A stretch of DNA of 64,000 nt from Puffinus mauretanicus (GCA_023333565.1 JAJKFH010003746.1:1-64000); one strand, 5' to 3'. Counted from the first letter of the stretch, positions 36,866 through 49,325 are shown. Notes: generated by a model from the sequence alone, not told the origin. Program-made: numbers and translations.

Positions 36866-39800
36866 TAACATGTAAAGTAACTATCTTTGTTGGACATCAC
36901 TATTTTCCGCAGACAGAAACATTAAACCTCAGACGTGAAGGAGGGAAAGAAAAGGCTCCTGCAGTAACTGTAAGGCATTCAGACACTCAAAAAACTGCGC
37001 CGCGCCTGGTTTGGCATTTCCCCCCCCCCAAATGGACACTGTAAGAATTGCCACATAGGTCAGATCAAAAGGTCTATCTAGTCCGTGACCTCTCCATCCT
37101 CTCCAAGTGCACTGTGATCCTTCCCACCTTCCAGCAACCAGTGGCTGAGGGACTTCCTAAAGTCAAGACTGCATCCGAACCAAGATGTTTAACAGGCTCA
37201 AAATCGCCGATTCAATTTTTCCCCCAAATTCTCCCTCCGAAAGGAACATTGATGAAGTCATATCTTTAAGAGTCCCAGAGCTGCCTGTTAAACGGGCTGT
37301 TCGTAACAATTTCAGAGATTTGGGGCTCAGTACAACACATAGGAACACTGGCTTTCTTTTCTAAAGCAAAACATTAAACCCAACTTAGTTTTTAACATAG
37401 AATGTTTCACTTCAGTAGAGTCACAATAATTCATCTGCAACTTTTTAAAAAAACCCAACCCATTGGTAACACAATTTTGTAAGGGGAAAATGCTAAAACC
37501 ACGAGGTTCCTAGGACAGGCATTTAGTTTGGCATCCTTTTGCGAGAATGACTCTTTAGGAAAAATTTTGGTCACTTTGGATTGCTGTATTTGGGGGTGGG
37601 GGTTAACTGAGTTAAATGTATGTTCATCAGCCGTGCACAGACAAATCTCCATATGATTCATTGGAGCAGCACTGCAGAACACCTGATGTTGCCGATGCAG
37701 TTCTGTTAGTGTTTTGTTATTTTTAAAGGGGGTTATATAACTCTCTCATTAAAATTAAATGTGGGCTGAAATGATGCAGGCAAATTCTCAAGCTTTAGAG
37801 TGAGCTTCTTCCTCGCAGTTTAGCTGAAAATAGATCATTTTTAGGCAGAAGAGAAGGAAAATGAAACCAAGAGGTTGTTAGAGTTGAAAATCGAGTCTCT
37901 AAGAATTTAAGTTTTCTGATAATTCACCGTTTCCTTTCTAGAGGGCCTCAATTCTTCAGATGCTGACCTGCAGCTTCCAGGGAGAGCAGGTGCAGGATTT
38001 GAATCTTAAATTCACTCCGTAGCACAGCTATCATATCATCCACAGCTATCTACACTTGCAAGATTCAATTTCCAGATGATCTACGTTCAGGTGCCCTTGC
38101 TTTTCTCTTCGCTCCTCTATTTGTCTAAAAGGGATAGTAAATTCCCTTATCCTCTCTCTGATTTTCTATCAGGTTTTTTTCCCCCCCCTCCAGCCCTCGG
38201 CTCTATCTTCCTCCCGGTGACAGACTGTTGTCTGGCATCCTCACAGGCTGCTCGTGAAGATGACCTGCTGATTTGCTGCCATGGGAACTCCACCGCGAGG
38301 ACAGCGTTTACCCCTCGCACACCGAAGGGCACAAGCAACAGTTCCCCATGCCACCCCTCTCGCCGGTAAAAGTTTGCCCTCCTCTCTTTCAGAAGCCTTG
38401 CAAGGGACATCGGAAGGCTGTGCCTTAAATAAGAAGGGTGCCGCAGCCTCTCCAGCGTCCAGCAGCAGCCACTGCTGAATTATTCGGAGGAAGGTGAAAA
38501 AGTCTAATAGCATATGTGAGCATGCAAATTGCTTTTCAAAACTAGTGGAGAAAAAGCTTAGGCAGCAAAGTGTAAGACTCGAGAAAAAACCCTCTCTAAT
38601 GTCATGGCACAAAGCATTATCTTCGTATAAGTGCCATATTTAAAACTTCCTAAGCAATTTTATTGGTAACCCTATTCCTTTGAATCAGAGAGAGTTAACT
38701 TAAAATTAGGTTACTCTATCCGAATAAGGGATGCGGGCTAACACATCAGCCACCCAGTATGCTACATGGAGAGACAAGCAAGTAATTCCCTCCCTTCCCC
38801 ACCCCCAAACACAATTTTGGGTGTTTTAATTGAAATAGAAGGATCATTTTTATTTGGCTGCATTTTGCAGGGCAGCTTGTGATCCACATTGTGTCAGTCT
38901 TGTCAGTGCGCTGGCAGGTTTACAGACCTACGATACTTTCCTACAAGCACCGACTCATAAGAGCCTAATCCAGTAATGTGGTCTTAATGCATAATATAAT
39001 TTCAGGAACCACCCAGAAACTGAGTGCAAATTTCGGAGTCGATGCTTTCCGGAAATGTCAATTTAGCCATTAGTTCAGAAACCCTGAAGATGGATCTGTC
39101 TGATGTTAGCCCACGAAACGGTCACTGCTCCTTGGACTATCAGAGAAAATAAAGTTGTGTGTGAGAACAGCCAAAATCCTTTTTACATCCTGCTCGAGCT
39201 GATTACTACTTATGCTATCTCAGTCTCAAGACCGGAGTGAGAGATGAGAAAATTAGGGTCCAGATGAAGATTTACACAAAATTTGGGAAAATTCCCATCC
39301 CCTTCCATCCAATAAAGATAGTTAACCTTCAGTGCATCATCAACTTGCCAAGAACAGTATTAAAGCAACTTTAATTGACGCGTTTGCTTCCGCTGCGGGG
39401 TGAAATAACACAAAAGCGAAACACAACAAGAAAAAAAGCTTTTTGCCACGGCAAGAGTGTTAGAGGAATTAAAAAAAAAAAAAAAAAAAATCCTGTTTTT
39501 ATTTCCTCGGTGAGGATGCCAGCAGTCCTGTTTCATAAACTCCAGCGATTCATCACCATCCCAGGCAGCCAATCGTTCGGCAGGTCAAGTAGAAATGGGC
39601 TGTAGAGCCAGCAACTCCTGCTGCCCCGATAATGCATGTCATTCCAGGCATGGCGACATGCTTTCTCAACAGCTGCCATTTTCAGTTACCTTTTCTATGG
39701 CTGACGTACAAGTAAATGTGTTGGAAGCAGTAAAACAGTCATAGGAAAGCAGTTGCAAAGATAAATAGCACCTGCACGTGATAATCTCTAATGTCATTAG

Positions 39801-39871
39801 AGAGCGAAGAAGGATGCGTTTTGAAACAGAATTTCTTTCTTCCGAAAGCATGGCTTGACTTCGGGGGGTTT

Positions 39872-39892
39872 ATGTCAGTGTGTGTGTGTGTG
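39872..39892. repeat. (TG)n microsatellite
   Basis: A short run of TG dinucleotides lies between the two alternative CELF2 first exons, followed by two T-runs at 39903-39931. Confidence 0.8.
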
Positions 39893-42800
39893 ACTGCGAG
39901 GGTTTTTTTTTTGTGAGGTTTTTTTTTTTTGCTCGAATAAACATGCAGACATTCGTCTTGGTTATAACCTTAATAGATATAACTAGGGGAAAAGGGGAAA
40001 AAAAACCCAAACCACCCAGCATTAAAGAAAAAATCTTCTCGCAATTCACTTGTGAGGAACGATTTTGTATAGCTAGATTTTGCTTGAATTCAGTAATACT
40101 CACTTTAAGAAACACAACTGCTCTAATTAAGGGAAAAGAAAAGGATTTTCTTCAGTTGTTTCTTTTCAGTCTTTATTCCTTATCTTCTAACTTAAATTTC
40201 ATGGGCTACTTGTGCAATAACTGTCCTCTGAATTCTACGTAGTTGAATACTCTTTTGCAGATGGAAACTGAGTGGGAGTTTTGAGGGCACAGGACTATAG
40301 AAATAAACATCCGCAATGAAAAAATGTTTAAACTTATGTGCACGTGTGTATGTGTGTACATATGCACGCAGATGTATACCTGTATATTAGATACAGAGCA
40401 CGTGTAATTTATGCACGTATACCATGTAAAGACCCCGTGCCTACTCACAAACGGTTAAAAAAAAATAAAAAAAAAACAAACAAAAAACCCCCCTGTTCCC
40501 AATAACAGTGCTGGAACATGATTTCAAATGCATAAGATTATCCATATTAATTTATGGTAATCTACAAATGAATGCTGCAGAGACAGTACAGGTTATCCAA
40601 AATGGTACTTGCATTTAATGAGAAACTACCACAAAATATCTTCAAGACAGATTTAGTTGCATCTTCTAATACCCCCTGAATTAATATCATGCAAAACACG
40701 AAGTACAAGCTGTGTTTCCCCTTTGGAACAACTGGCTCCTGAAACGCCAAAGGAAAGCCAAGCTTTTCTCTCCATACAAAGTCCTCTTAGACATCTTGCT
40801 TTCAGATTTCATCAACTTAGGTGTTTTCAGGGCTGTAAGCAGTGAACTTTCCATCAGCAGCATCTTCAGCTAATTAACCCTCCTGATTACAATAATTAGT
40901 ATTGATTCACTCCTGAATGACTTCTTAAGTATTCAAGCACAATCTACACTTGCAGTAAAACTTCTAGATATGAATATTAATTGAATGCTCTCCTTTGTTT
41001 TTCAGCCCCAAAGGTATAGTTTGCAATCTTATATACTTAAATTTGATAACAGAAACACTTCAGTTTTATTCTCATTTAACAAAGAGAATATTAACATGTT
41101 GATGGTAGAGATTGTGGTTCATGAATCTGAAAAAAAAAAAAAAATAGACAAAGACTCCAGGCTAATAAATAAATATAATTCGCTTCCATTTCCTATGGCA
41201 GCATGGAGAGCCAGTCCCCAGGTTAAGACCTATCCTGCTCTTGCTCTGCCAGGTAGGACCGAGGCCGGTCTTTCTTTTTGGCATTACACCTGGTCATTGC
41301 AAGAACAAATAACAACTCATGCAGAGCCTGAATTAGCTCTCTTAGCTCTGTTGTGGAAACAGATGTTGCCGAGTTTGACAACTGCAAGGCACCACGTTGC
41401 TTTGTGAATGGGTGAGATTCCAAACAGGTAACGCTAAGGACACCTGCGATGTTCACGCATAAGATCTCTAAACCTATGTAGTCTCTCAAAAGCTGGCACT
41501 TTTGTTAAAGCGTGCTAAGAAATGGCTTGTGTTACAGATTTGCTTCACCTTCTTTGATGTTAATAATAATTGTTATGGCTCAAAAAGCAATATTTCAGTA
41601 AATATGCGTAGAAATAATTTTTATTTTTGGAGTAGGGTTCACACAGATTAATTCAAAAATTAGTCTTTGATGTGAATGCAATGTCAGAAAATACCCTTGG
41701 AAAAGAACAAAGTAATTGGCAACCCGAGACAAAACTCGGTAGTATACGTATTTTATGCAGCATTTTATCTGAAAACATAGGAACTACTGTAAGTTTAGTA
41801 TAAACTCACCTGTGAGAAGAGCGCTTAGGAAACAGTTTTAGTATTGAATAGTCCTTAAAAGTGGCGGCTGGGCATGTCTGGCGGTGCCTGCTACAAAGGT
41901 GGCGTTCGCCCTGCTCTGGGCAATCCCTAAAGGGGCATTTCCACGTAACCGAGAGCGAGGGACTCGCTTCATTGCCACTCACAAAGGGCAGCAGCTGCTA
42001 GAAAGCCCAGGCTGGAGGAGGATAACTTGATACAAAAAATACCCCCCCTCCAGTTCTGGCAGAGCAGGGCAGTGGTGAACGAGTTAATGTTTGTCTCGAA
42101 AGAAGTTCTTCCAAGAAAGTGAATTATAGCATGGTCCCATTATATTAAACACCATCCTTGCTTTCTTCATGTTTATGCACAACACACAGCAGGCAAGTAC
42201 TGCCTGATAATCCATAACCTCTAGGCTTCTGGCGTATTTTATGCGATACTGCCTTTTTGTTCACGTAAACTCTTTCCTATTGATTTATACCATCTCAACA
42301 CACAAGGGAAGGAGATGCAACAACAATAAAAAAAAATGCAAAAAAGCATAGCAAGTACTCAGAGTCTCCCCTTAAAACATTTTTTTGGTTGAAAATACAT
42401 GCTTTAGAGAGCTCTGATCGCTACCAATAAATATTTAATATCTTTTTTTTTTACTTAAGGGGTCCAAGAAGCCCCTCAACCCATATAAATCATGCACTAG
42501 AATCCAGTTTAAAAAAAAGCACGAAACCCCTACAATTAATTGATCTAAGCAAAAAATAGAAACCAGTGGTAAATATCTCTCTTTTCTCTCAGAAAATGAT
42601 TACAATTATTACTAAAAGTAAGATATTTACTTAACATGTAAAGTATTTAAAGACTTTAAACAGTTTCAGAAACTCCACAGACTGGTGACAATTCATTTTA
42701 TTTAAGACACAAGCTGCTGTCCAAGTAGTAACTCAAAATTTTTGAAAAGCTTTATAACAATTTCTTTTCATAATGCATAAGGTACATGAGCATTTTGCCA

Positions 42801-43562
42801 AATTCAAACCCCAAATTGTTAGCTGTTCTAATGCTAAATTATGGCTGTCTAAACAGAATAATAATTCATGACATGTCATATGACTAATTTGTTAGATTTT
42901 GGGATAGAAATCATCCAGGTAAATTATTCTGCCTGACCTTAAAAATTCTAACGTATGCTAATAGCTGGATTATAAAAATGGAAAGTAGCATGGGCTCCCA
43001 CTTTGAGATCTGATTTATCATTTTTATTGCATTTTCATTACCTAAACAAAATTAGAAACGGTATCTTCAAGACAGCAGTTAAAGTTTATATGATCAGGCA
43101 TAAAATCAGGCAAGGGCACATTTGGCAACTATGTATTTGCCAGATTGACAGCAGTACTGTAAGCTTTCAGAATCAATAAGTTTTCTCGCACAGTTAAAGG
43201 AGAGGTTAGTAATAAATCTCCAACTTAATGCAATAGGCATAATCGTGAGATGCAAACCTCCCCCGCCCTGCACTATTAGCAGCAGATATCAAATGAAACA
43301 ACCGTCACAAAATAGGCAATGCACTTCATATTCTACCGTATCTACAAAAAGATTAAGGGAAATGAAAAAGGGGCTGAGAAAAGGAAAGGAAAAAAAAAAA
43401 CCCCAAACCACCCCATCGCCAGACGTACATTAAGCTAGTTTGACAGCACCATTGTTCAGCTGTCCCATTGTCAGACCAAAAGATGTATTCAATGCTACGA
43501 TGTCTGCTAGCGAATAAACAAAAGACTACATTTTTCAAAGCGGGGTGCCAATTCTAGCATAA

Positions 43563-43615
43563 TTCTGTGTGTATGTGCGTGTGTGCGTGTGTCTGCGTGT
43601 GTGTGTGTGTGTGTC
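43563..43615. repeat. (TG)n microsatellite
   Basis: Interrupted TGTG/TGCG alternation ends in CTCTCT. In the CELF2 transcript (minus strand) it reads as CA repeats. It lies about 540 bp downstream of the distal first-exon donor. Confidence 0.9.
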
Positions 43616-43917
43616 TCTCTGAAAAGAGTAGTCGATGCTGGCCCCCGGCTAAACCTTGGAACGTTGAGAATATATGTGTAATCCCACATATGAGAGTATT
43701 TAGATATTTTTAAAACATCTTCAAGTGTTAAAGACTAGGTAGAGCATTACTAACTATTTACATAGGCTAAGTGAAAATTAAAGTGGTATTTAGGGCACTA
43801 GCTCTAACATGGAGTCTCCCTGAGCTTTTTCCATGCTTATTCCATGCCCAGCGCATAATAATGAAGCAGGCAGAAATATTGCAAAGGAGGTGATAAAAGA
43901 AATACCAGCTCTCACTT

Positions 43918-43935
43918 GGGGGGGGGGGGGGGGGG
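43918..43935. repeat. G18 homopolymer
   Basis: Eighteen consecutive G on the plus strand, about 215 bp inside the intron from the distal first-exon donor. The CELF2 RNA would carry C18. Length is prone to sequencing error. Confidence 0.85.
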
Positions 43936-44149
43936 AGAAAAAAAATTATTTTTTTTCTTCCTTGCCCTCTCCGTACATTTGTCGTCATACATGAAATGTG
44001 CGATTCTAACTAGTGGAAAATGCTACTTGCACGCAGCAATGCCTGTCTTTTCCTTTAAATAGGGAAACTACTTAATACACGGCACGGTTATAGTTGCAGC
44101 GGGCCCAGGCAACTCGAAAGCACGCGTTAAAACAAAGGAGACAACATAC

Positions 44150-44256
44150 CTTAAAAGCAGCTCCTCATTTCTCATAGTAACAGCGGATTTGGGACAGCGC
44201 ATGCTTTCTGCACCGATATTCTCAACAAAAGCCAGTTCAGAAGTGCGCTCAAACAT
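44150..44256 (-). CDS. CELF2: CELF2 distal alternative first coding exon (MFERT/MRCPKS N-terminus)
   Basis: CELF2 is a nuclear and cytoplasmic RNA-binding protein of the CELF/Bruno-like family. It has three RRMs, binds UG-rich RNA, and controls alternative splicing, mRNA stability and translation. Read on the minus strand, this exon gives 35 codons plus two bases. It starts MFERTSELAFVEN, then an internal in-frame Met begins MRCPKSAVTMRNEELLL, the hallmark N-terminus of CELF2 and not of its paralogue CELF1. The exon ends in AG at 44150, followed by donor GTATGT (44149-44144). Phase 2 fits completion of the Ser codon of the known 'LLLSNG' junction by the next exon, which is outside the window. 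Two starts are possible: ATG at 44256 (T at -3, weak context) and ATG at 44202 (A at -3, better). An in-frame stop lies upstream at 44275-44277. No RRM is encoded here; this is only the isoform-specific N-terminus. The identification rests on remembered family sequence and is strong. Confidence 0.93.
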
Positions 44257-44900
44257 CAATGCCACAGTAGCTACTCACTAATGGCTACTCTTTCTCTCTT
44301 TCTCTCTCTAGTCAGACGCTGAGTGGTGGAGCAAAGGGGCCCCTGCAGATTCACTAAGCAGAAATAATCCTCTCTGACAAGTTATGTTGTCTGGGCATAT
44401 TTTACATTAATGCACTGTGCTGCCTATAGGGGTCTTGTTTGCGTTCACTCTAGCCTAGCTGGTGTTAGCTCTCTTAATTACCATCAAAAAAAAAAATTAG
44501 CAACGTGTCCCCCACCCCCTCTAAAAAAAAATATATATATATATATATACGTATATATAACTGAGAGAAAAGGGGGGAAAATCTATGGGCGAATGAGGGA
44601 AGGCTTTCCCCCTCTGGAAGGATGCATGCTTGATGTGGATCTTTTGTTTGCCCTGCGAACTCGGTGAATACAGTGGCAAACAGATGCTGTGGCTCGCGAG
44701 GCTTGTGCGCTTTAAGGGAATTGGGTTAGAGGCTCTTTCTGGGGCTCTGGATCGCAGCTGGAGCTCTTGCTCTCTCCCTCCTTCCCTTCCCTGTTTAAGG
44801 CTGAGTGGCTTTATGGGACCTGCCAGCTCACATCAGAGAGACTGGGGAGTATTAATGCAGGCACCTGGGGATCTTCTTCAAGTTTTCAGTTTTTCTTGGC
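44257..44900 (-). promoter_or_regulatory. CELF2: Upstream region (5'UTR/promoter candidate) of the distal CELF2 first exon
   Basis: This lies immediately upstream of the distal first coding exon in transcript direction. It is not a CpG island, unlike the proximal promoter. On the minus strand it contains a GA-rich run just before the ATG (44290-44311), an AT/TA alternating tract at 44529-44560, and TATA-like words CATAAAG (44809-44815) and CCTTAAA (44794-44800) about 550 bp upstream of the first ATG. A non-coding upstream exon is also possible, because no transcription start is evident. That this is a promoter is inferred from position only. Confidence 0.4.
44529..44560. repeat. (AT)n microsatellite
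   Basis: Alternating AT with a central ACGTAT interruption, flanked by an A-run. It lies about 280 bp upstream of the distal CELF2 ATG. Confidence 0.85.
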
Positions 44901-44902
44901 AA

Positions 44903-44984
44903 TTTTAACCCCTCCAAAACACAAGTCCAAAATCCCTCCAGTTTTAACCCCTCCAAAACACAACTCAGTTACCAAGTAACTGAG
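44903..44984. repeat. 22-bp direct repeat followed by a 9-bp-arm hairpin
   Basis: The word TTTTAACCCCTCCAAAACAC (first 20 of 22 bases) occurs at 44903-44924 and again at 44942-44963, 39 bp apart and identical. The second copy is followed at once by CTCAGTTAC-CAA-GTAACTGAG (44964-44984). It lies 650-730 bp upstream of the distal CELF2 ATG. It is a local tandem duplication of unknown role. Confidence 0.8.
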
Positions 44985-47599
44985 TTTGCTTTAACCCAGA
45001 CCCTCACGCTTGGCTTTGGCAGAGTTCTCGCAGGCGGGAAAGGGTGCTGCATTATTCAATGATTTACTCACTTCCTATGTATGAAAGGAACTATAGCGTG
45101 ACACTGATTTCAGGGAAATCGCCTCTTTGGCCCTACTTGGGAGATCCGCAACGTAATTTGTAGAAACAGGTTGCGGTCTTCCCAGTTGCCAAGGTAGTCG
45201 AAGAGAGGTTTATTTTCACATCTTTGTTTCAAGTTCTGCTGGGTAAATCTTTAAACCACGCAGCTACTTTTGAAGCAGGAGGATGGTTGCTTTTTTTGGT
45301 TTTGTTTTGTTTTTTTTTTTTTAAATCTACATCAGATACTTGAATAGGTGCTTATTTAGTAGGCTGAAAAATTCAACAAGACCTTGATGCTTTTTTCAGA
45401 AAAGGCTTCTCTGCACCACTGTGGCAGTAAAATGCATCTTTAAAATGATTGTAATTTCCTCTGAGGTCCTGATAACATAAGAACATGCAAAACTCAATAA
45501 ACACGAATTGTCCAAAATCGACAACTAGGAGACAAATACACTGAGCTAGAAATAGATCTGGACCTCAAAACCCGAATTCAAACTTTCGTAGACTTCTGGC
45601 TATGTCTGTGGTTGGTCTGAACCTCTTTTCCTATATTATATATTACTGCCTTAAAATACACTGCTACAATATCCTGATGCAGTGCTACTGCTTCTAATTC
45701 CTTAGCAGAAGTTGGCATTTAGGGGCTTGAACTTTCTGGTAAACTTGAGTCTGGGAATGAAGGCAAAGAGGGAGCAATCACCCGTATAAATAACTGATAG
45801 CAAGATCTTGCCTCTCTGATAGCAGCTGTAATCTTCTATTAAGGTCATAAATCGTTTGCAACAGAAACGATCCTTTTGTTCTACACTTCTCGTTGAGCAC
45901 TGAGAGACCTTGGGATTAGTTTCAGTCCTTCTGATATAATACTTGTCAAATGACCAAAAGACAAGTTAAAAAACAAACCTAGGCATAATCTACTTGTAAC
46001 GATGTAGAGAGAAAGAGCTGAAGACGGTAGTTGAGGAAGCATGGCTATCATGAAGGACTGCAAGTCAAGAGAAGACAGGTTTCAATTTGTTCCCCTTTTC
46101 GTCTGCAAAACATGACTGGGATTCTAGTTGCTCTTGTAATAAAAAATAATAAATCATTTTAATGATTAGCAATTCAAACCAATTCCATGTTAAAATGTCA
46201 TGCTCCAAGGTCAACTGAGACAACATAGCTTGTACTTCACGCTAAAAATATCTGAACAGTCATGGAAGGCGGCCAGGAAAATACTCAGCCAACATGACAA
46301 ATCCCATACCTCCTGCCCCAAATACTAAATCCATTACTACCATTTCAGGCATGGCCACCAGCACTCCAGATTCCTCCTCCTTCACTGTTCGCTTCCAAAT
46401 GACTTTTGCCCAGCATAACTCACCGTGACGCCTGGGCTGCTCCAGACCAGTCTCGCGCTCGTGAGACTGATGTACGAGAAGAGGCAAATACCAGAGTATG
46501 CTACAGAATATACAGCTGAACGGGAAGTGTCAAACAGTCTGATAAACTGCTACAGTTTTCCAAAAATATGGCAAGGAGCAGCATCTTAAGACACTACCAG
46601 CTGAGGGAACAAAGCTTTCTTTTCAGGCTGGAGTAGAATGGCTCACACAGAGCCCTTTGGTGGGGAATCAATGGGCTTCTGTTGGGCGGCTCCGCACAGT
46701 TGCAAGTTCTTGATCATTTCTGTACGTAGAAAGAAGGCAAAGCAACAGCAATAGGAAATAAAGTGAAGTATTATGGAAGGACTCATCTATGGCCAAAGGA
46801 ATAAATAAAGAAAAAGAAAATCAAATCCACAAAGCGGTAACACAGACAGACAAAAAGAACCCATGCTTTCTATCACACATAATGAAACATCTGACAGAAC
46901 AACATCTGCAGAGGGATCACAGCTGCTGAGTATGAGAGGGAATATGAGTATTATTTTTCAATTGTAAGATGCACTAAGCAGGAGTGCCTTTAAAATAATA
47001 TGGCTAAAGGGAAGATTAAACCAGATGCACAGGGCTATCTGGCTTCTTTCAAGGTGAAAGTCCAGCTGTGGAGTTTAAATTCAACATTTAACATGAAAAT
47101 TGATTGTAGGTTCATAACTGATATGTGTATATTGCAGAATGTTCTGCACAAATGACACACAGTGGAAGTTTCACAGTTTGGTTGCCCTGTATTTAACGTA
47201 AACCCAAGCCTTCTACGTAGGGCCTATGAGTTTGCCAAACTAATTATTTGATGTTGCAAATCCTTGAAAGGCCACAAGAATACCAATCATTTACAGAGGC
47301 AAAATGATCAAAACTTCTGTGGCAAACCAGTAACAACGAGTCATTTATATCAATTTAAAATACGCTTTCTGCTCTCTACTTCTACTTCAGATTATTCTTT
47401 GACCATTCCATTTGCTTACAGTATTTTTAAAATATTCAGAAGCCCAAAATACAATGGCATTTTGCTACACTAAAGCAATACTACCAGCCAAGCAATGAAC
47501 TACGTTTCATGACAGAGAAATGGTGGACAAGCGTCCACGACAACAGCTCAAAAATCATCATGAGTGTGATCACGAGAGGAATAGAAAGCCTTGATTCAT

Positions 47600-47770
47600 T
47601 CTCCCATTTCACCACGCGTCCCCGTGTCAGATCTTATGCAAGCCAATTAACCTCTTGCTCACATCTCCATCTTTAAAATGGAAAAACCCAATAAACTCCA
47701 GAGCAGTGTGACAATAATATAGAACACTAAAAGCTATATAAAACAGTGTATTATTGTGAGGCACACAAAC
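47600..47770 (+). repeat. MIR-type SINE relic
   Basis: The segment 'atgcaagccaattaacctct', then 'catctccatctttaaaatgg', then an AATAATA-rich tail and 'attattgtgagg' follows the MIR order (gcaagtcacttaacctct / cctcatctgtaaaatgg / gttgttgtgagg). It is diverged and has no intact ends. It lies upstream of the distal CELF2 first exon. Confidence 0.6.
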
Positions 47771-48140
47771 ATTTAAAATACATTTTCTCCTCACAAGAGG
47801 GACTTGCAGGCTAAGTCTCGGTTATCTGCTGTTCTGTGCAGTTATTTAGGCTCAAATCACATTTGTTTTGTATAGGTGTGAAAAGCTACTCTTTAATCTG
47901 ATAGCATTTTACTGGTTTAGATGGCTAAATCCCACCTTTGAAGTTGAGCAATTAGTCTAAGCTAGTCATCTAGGGTTTCTCTATTGTCAGTGAGGAGAGA
48001 TTAGTTATACTAAAGAGCATTACCATCTCTCTCCATTGACTACAAAGGGATTAGACCCCTAACTTTTAGATACATACATTAAGCAAGATGGATCCCACCT
48101 ACGCGCCTAAAGCAAAGGTGAGAAATCCCATGTTTCTGTT

Positions 48141-48212
48141 TCCGCACCGCCAGCACGTGTCCCCGTGCTCGCGGCACCGCCGGCACGCCGGGCACGCTGC
48201 GGCCGCTGTGTG
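48141..48212. other. Isolated CpG micro-island
   Basis: About 13 CpGs fall in roughly 70 bp of GC-rich sequence built from degenerate GGCACG/CCGGCAC units, inside AT-rich DNA. It lies about 3.9 kb upstream of the distal CELF2 start. A 68-codon minus-strand frame crosses it but has no recognisable features. Confidence 0.55.
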
Positions 48213-49279
48213 AGTGCAGCTCAGATACCTTGAGCACGTCTGGTGCTTCCAGATGTGGCTGTGACCTGCTGGACGTCCACAGCAATCAAGTTGTAGCTAG
48301 GTGAGACTACCAGGAATGAAACAGAACTATACGTTATGCCTGTGCAAAGTTTGAAGCACAAGGGACATTCAGCTTCAGAAGGGGAGCATGTGGAGTCTTT
48401 CCAGCGTGCTCTGAGAAAGCAGACGGTTCATTTAGGTATCTCCTCCTAAAATCTCCTAGAAAAATGAGCAACTCGTCGCCTGCAGCTCTTACGTTATTAG
48501 AACTTGTGGAGCACGAGGCCAGGTGTTGCTAGAACCAGTACTCTGGACCGCTTCACTGGTGAATGTGAATAGCAAGAAATGGGCCACAACTCAGTAGGCT
48601 GTATCTCATTAGGCTTTACGTCTGCTCTTATTGAGGTTTTTGTTTCTTTTTATCTAGAACAAATCATTGCATATTTGTCTCTGTTTCCTCTTTTGATTTG
48701 TTTTTTGTTTATACAGCCTTTAAGATAGCCGTACGTGGGAGATGAAATTTGGTCCCGAACTCCAGCCATCTGACATCTAAGAAATTACTTTTATCAGGAG
48801 AGCAGTAACCGTGTGGTATTAGACCGTCCCGCATTTGCTCTTTGTATTATGCATGTACATCCAGCTGGAGAAGTTTCTTTACTGTTACAGGCTATGAAAA
48901 CACAAGACACGGGGACACAGTTCCTCACCAATAAGTATCTTAATACAATTTCATGGTAAAACCATATCGATCAGTTGTAGAGGCAGTTGCATGTGTGCAG
49001 ACCACGCTGTCTTCAGGACAGATACTAACTCTGTACACGTCGTGCGCGTTAATCATACCCACGGAATCTGCGGGTGTCATCTCTGTGCACGGGAAAAGGC
49101 AAATTATTTTCTAGCTCCTGCAGCAGAGATGCAGCAGATCGTCGTTTTTTGGTTTAAGCAGGCCACAAAATCAGTCTAACATTTGCCCACATCTCCTTTT
49201 GTCTGTTTTGGTAGATCTTTTAGATTATATGCCTAGCTTTCCTATCTGAGTCATGGGGGTAGCAATTACTTACAGACCT

Positions 49280-49325
49280 ACAGGTCGGTCTGGATGATGC
49301 AAGAGGTCTTTTCTAGCCTTACTTT
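49280..49325 (+). repeat. Possible CR1 LINE 3' end fragment
   Basis: 'ggtctggatgatgcaagagg' followed by 'tcttttctagcctta' resembles the terminal CR1 segment 'ggactagatgatc..agaggtcccttccaacct'. The preceding 49215-49275 has MIR-like words ('tttcctatctgagtcatggg'), so this may be a mosaic. The 8-bp CR1 end repeat is not present. Confidence 0.35.

Larger units (their letters stand above)
31263..44149. other. Interval between the two alternative CELF2 first exons
   Basis: This is intron for transcripts from the distal start and upstream region for the proximal start. It contains one MIR, one L3-type tail, (TG)n tracts, homopolymers and a pyrimidine-rich run at 35860-35912. A moderately GC-rich block at 34010-34450 lies 3 kb upstream of the CpG-island promoter and may be regulatory. 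No coding exon is recognised. Confidence 0.5.
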
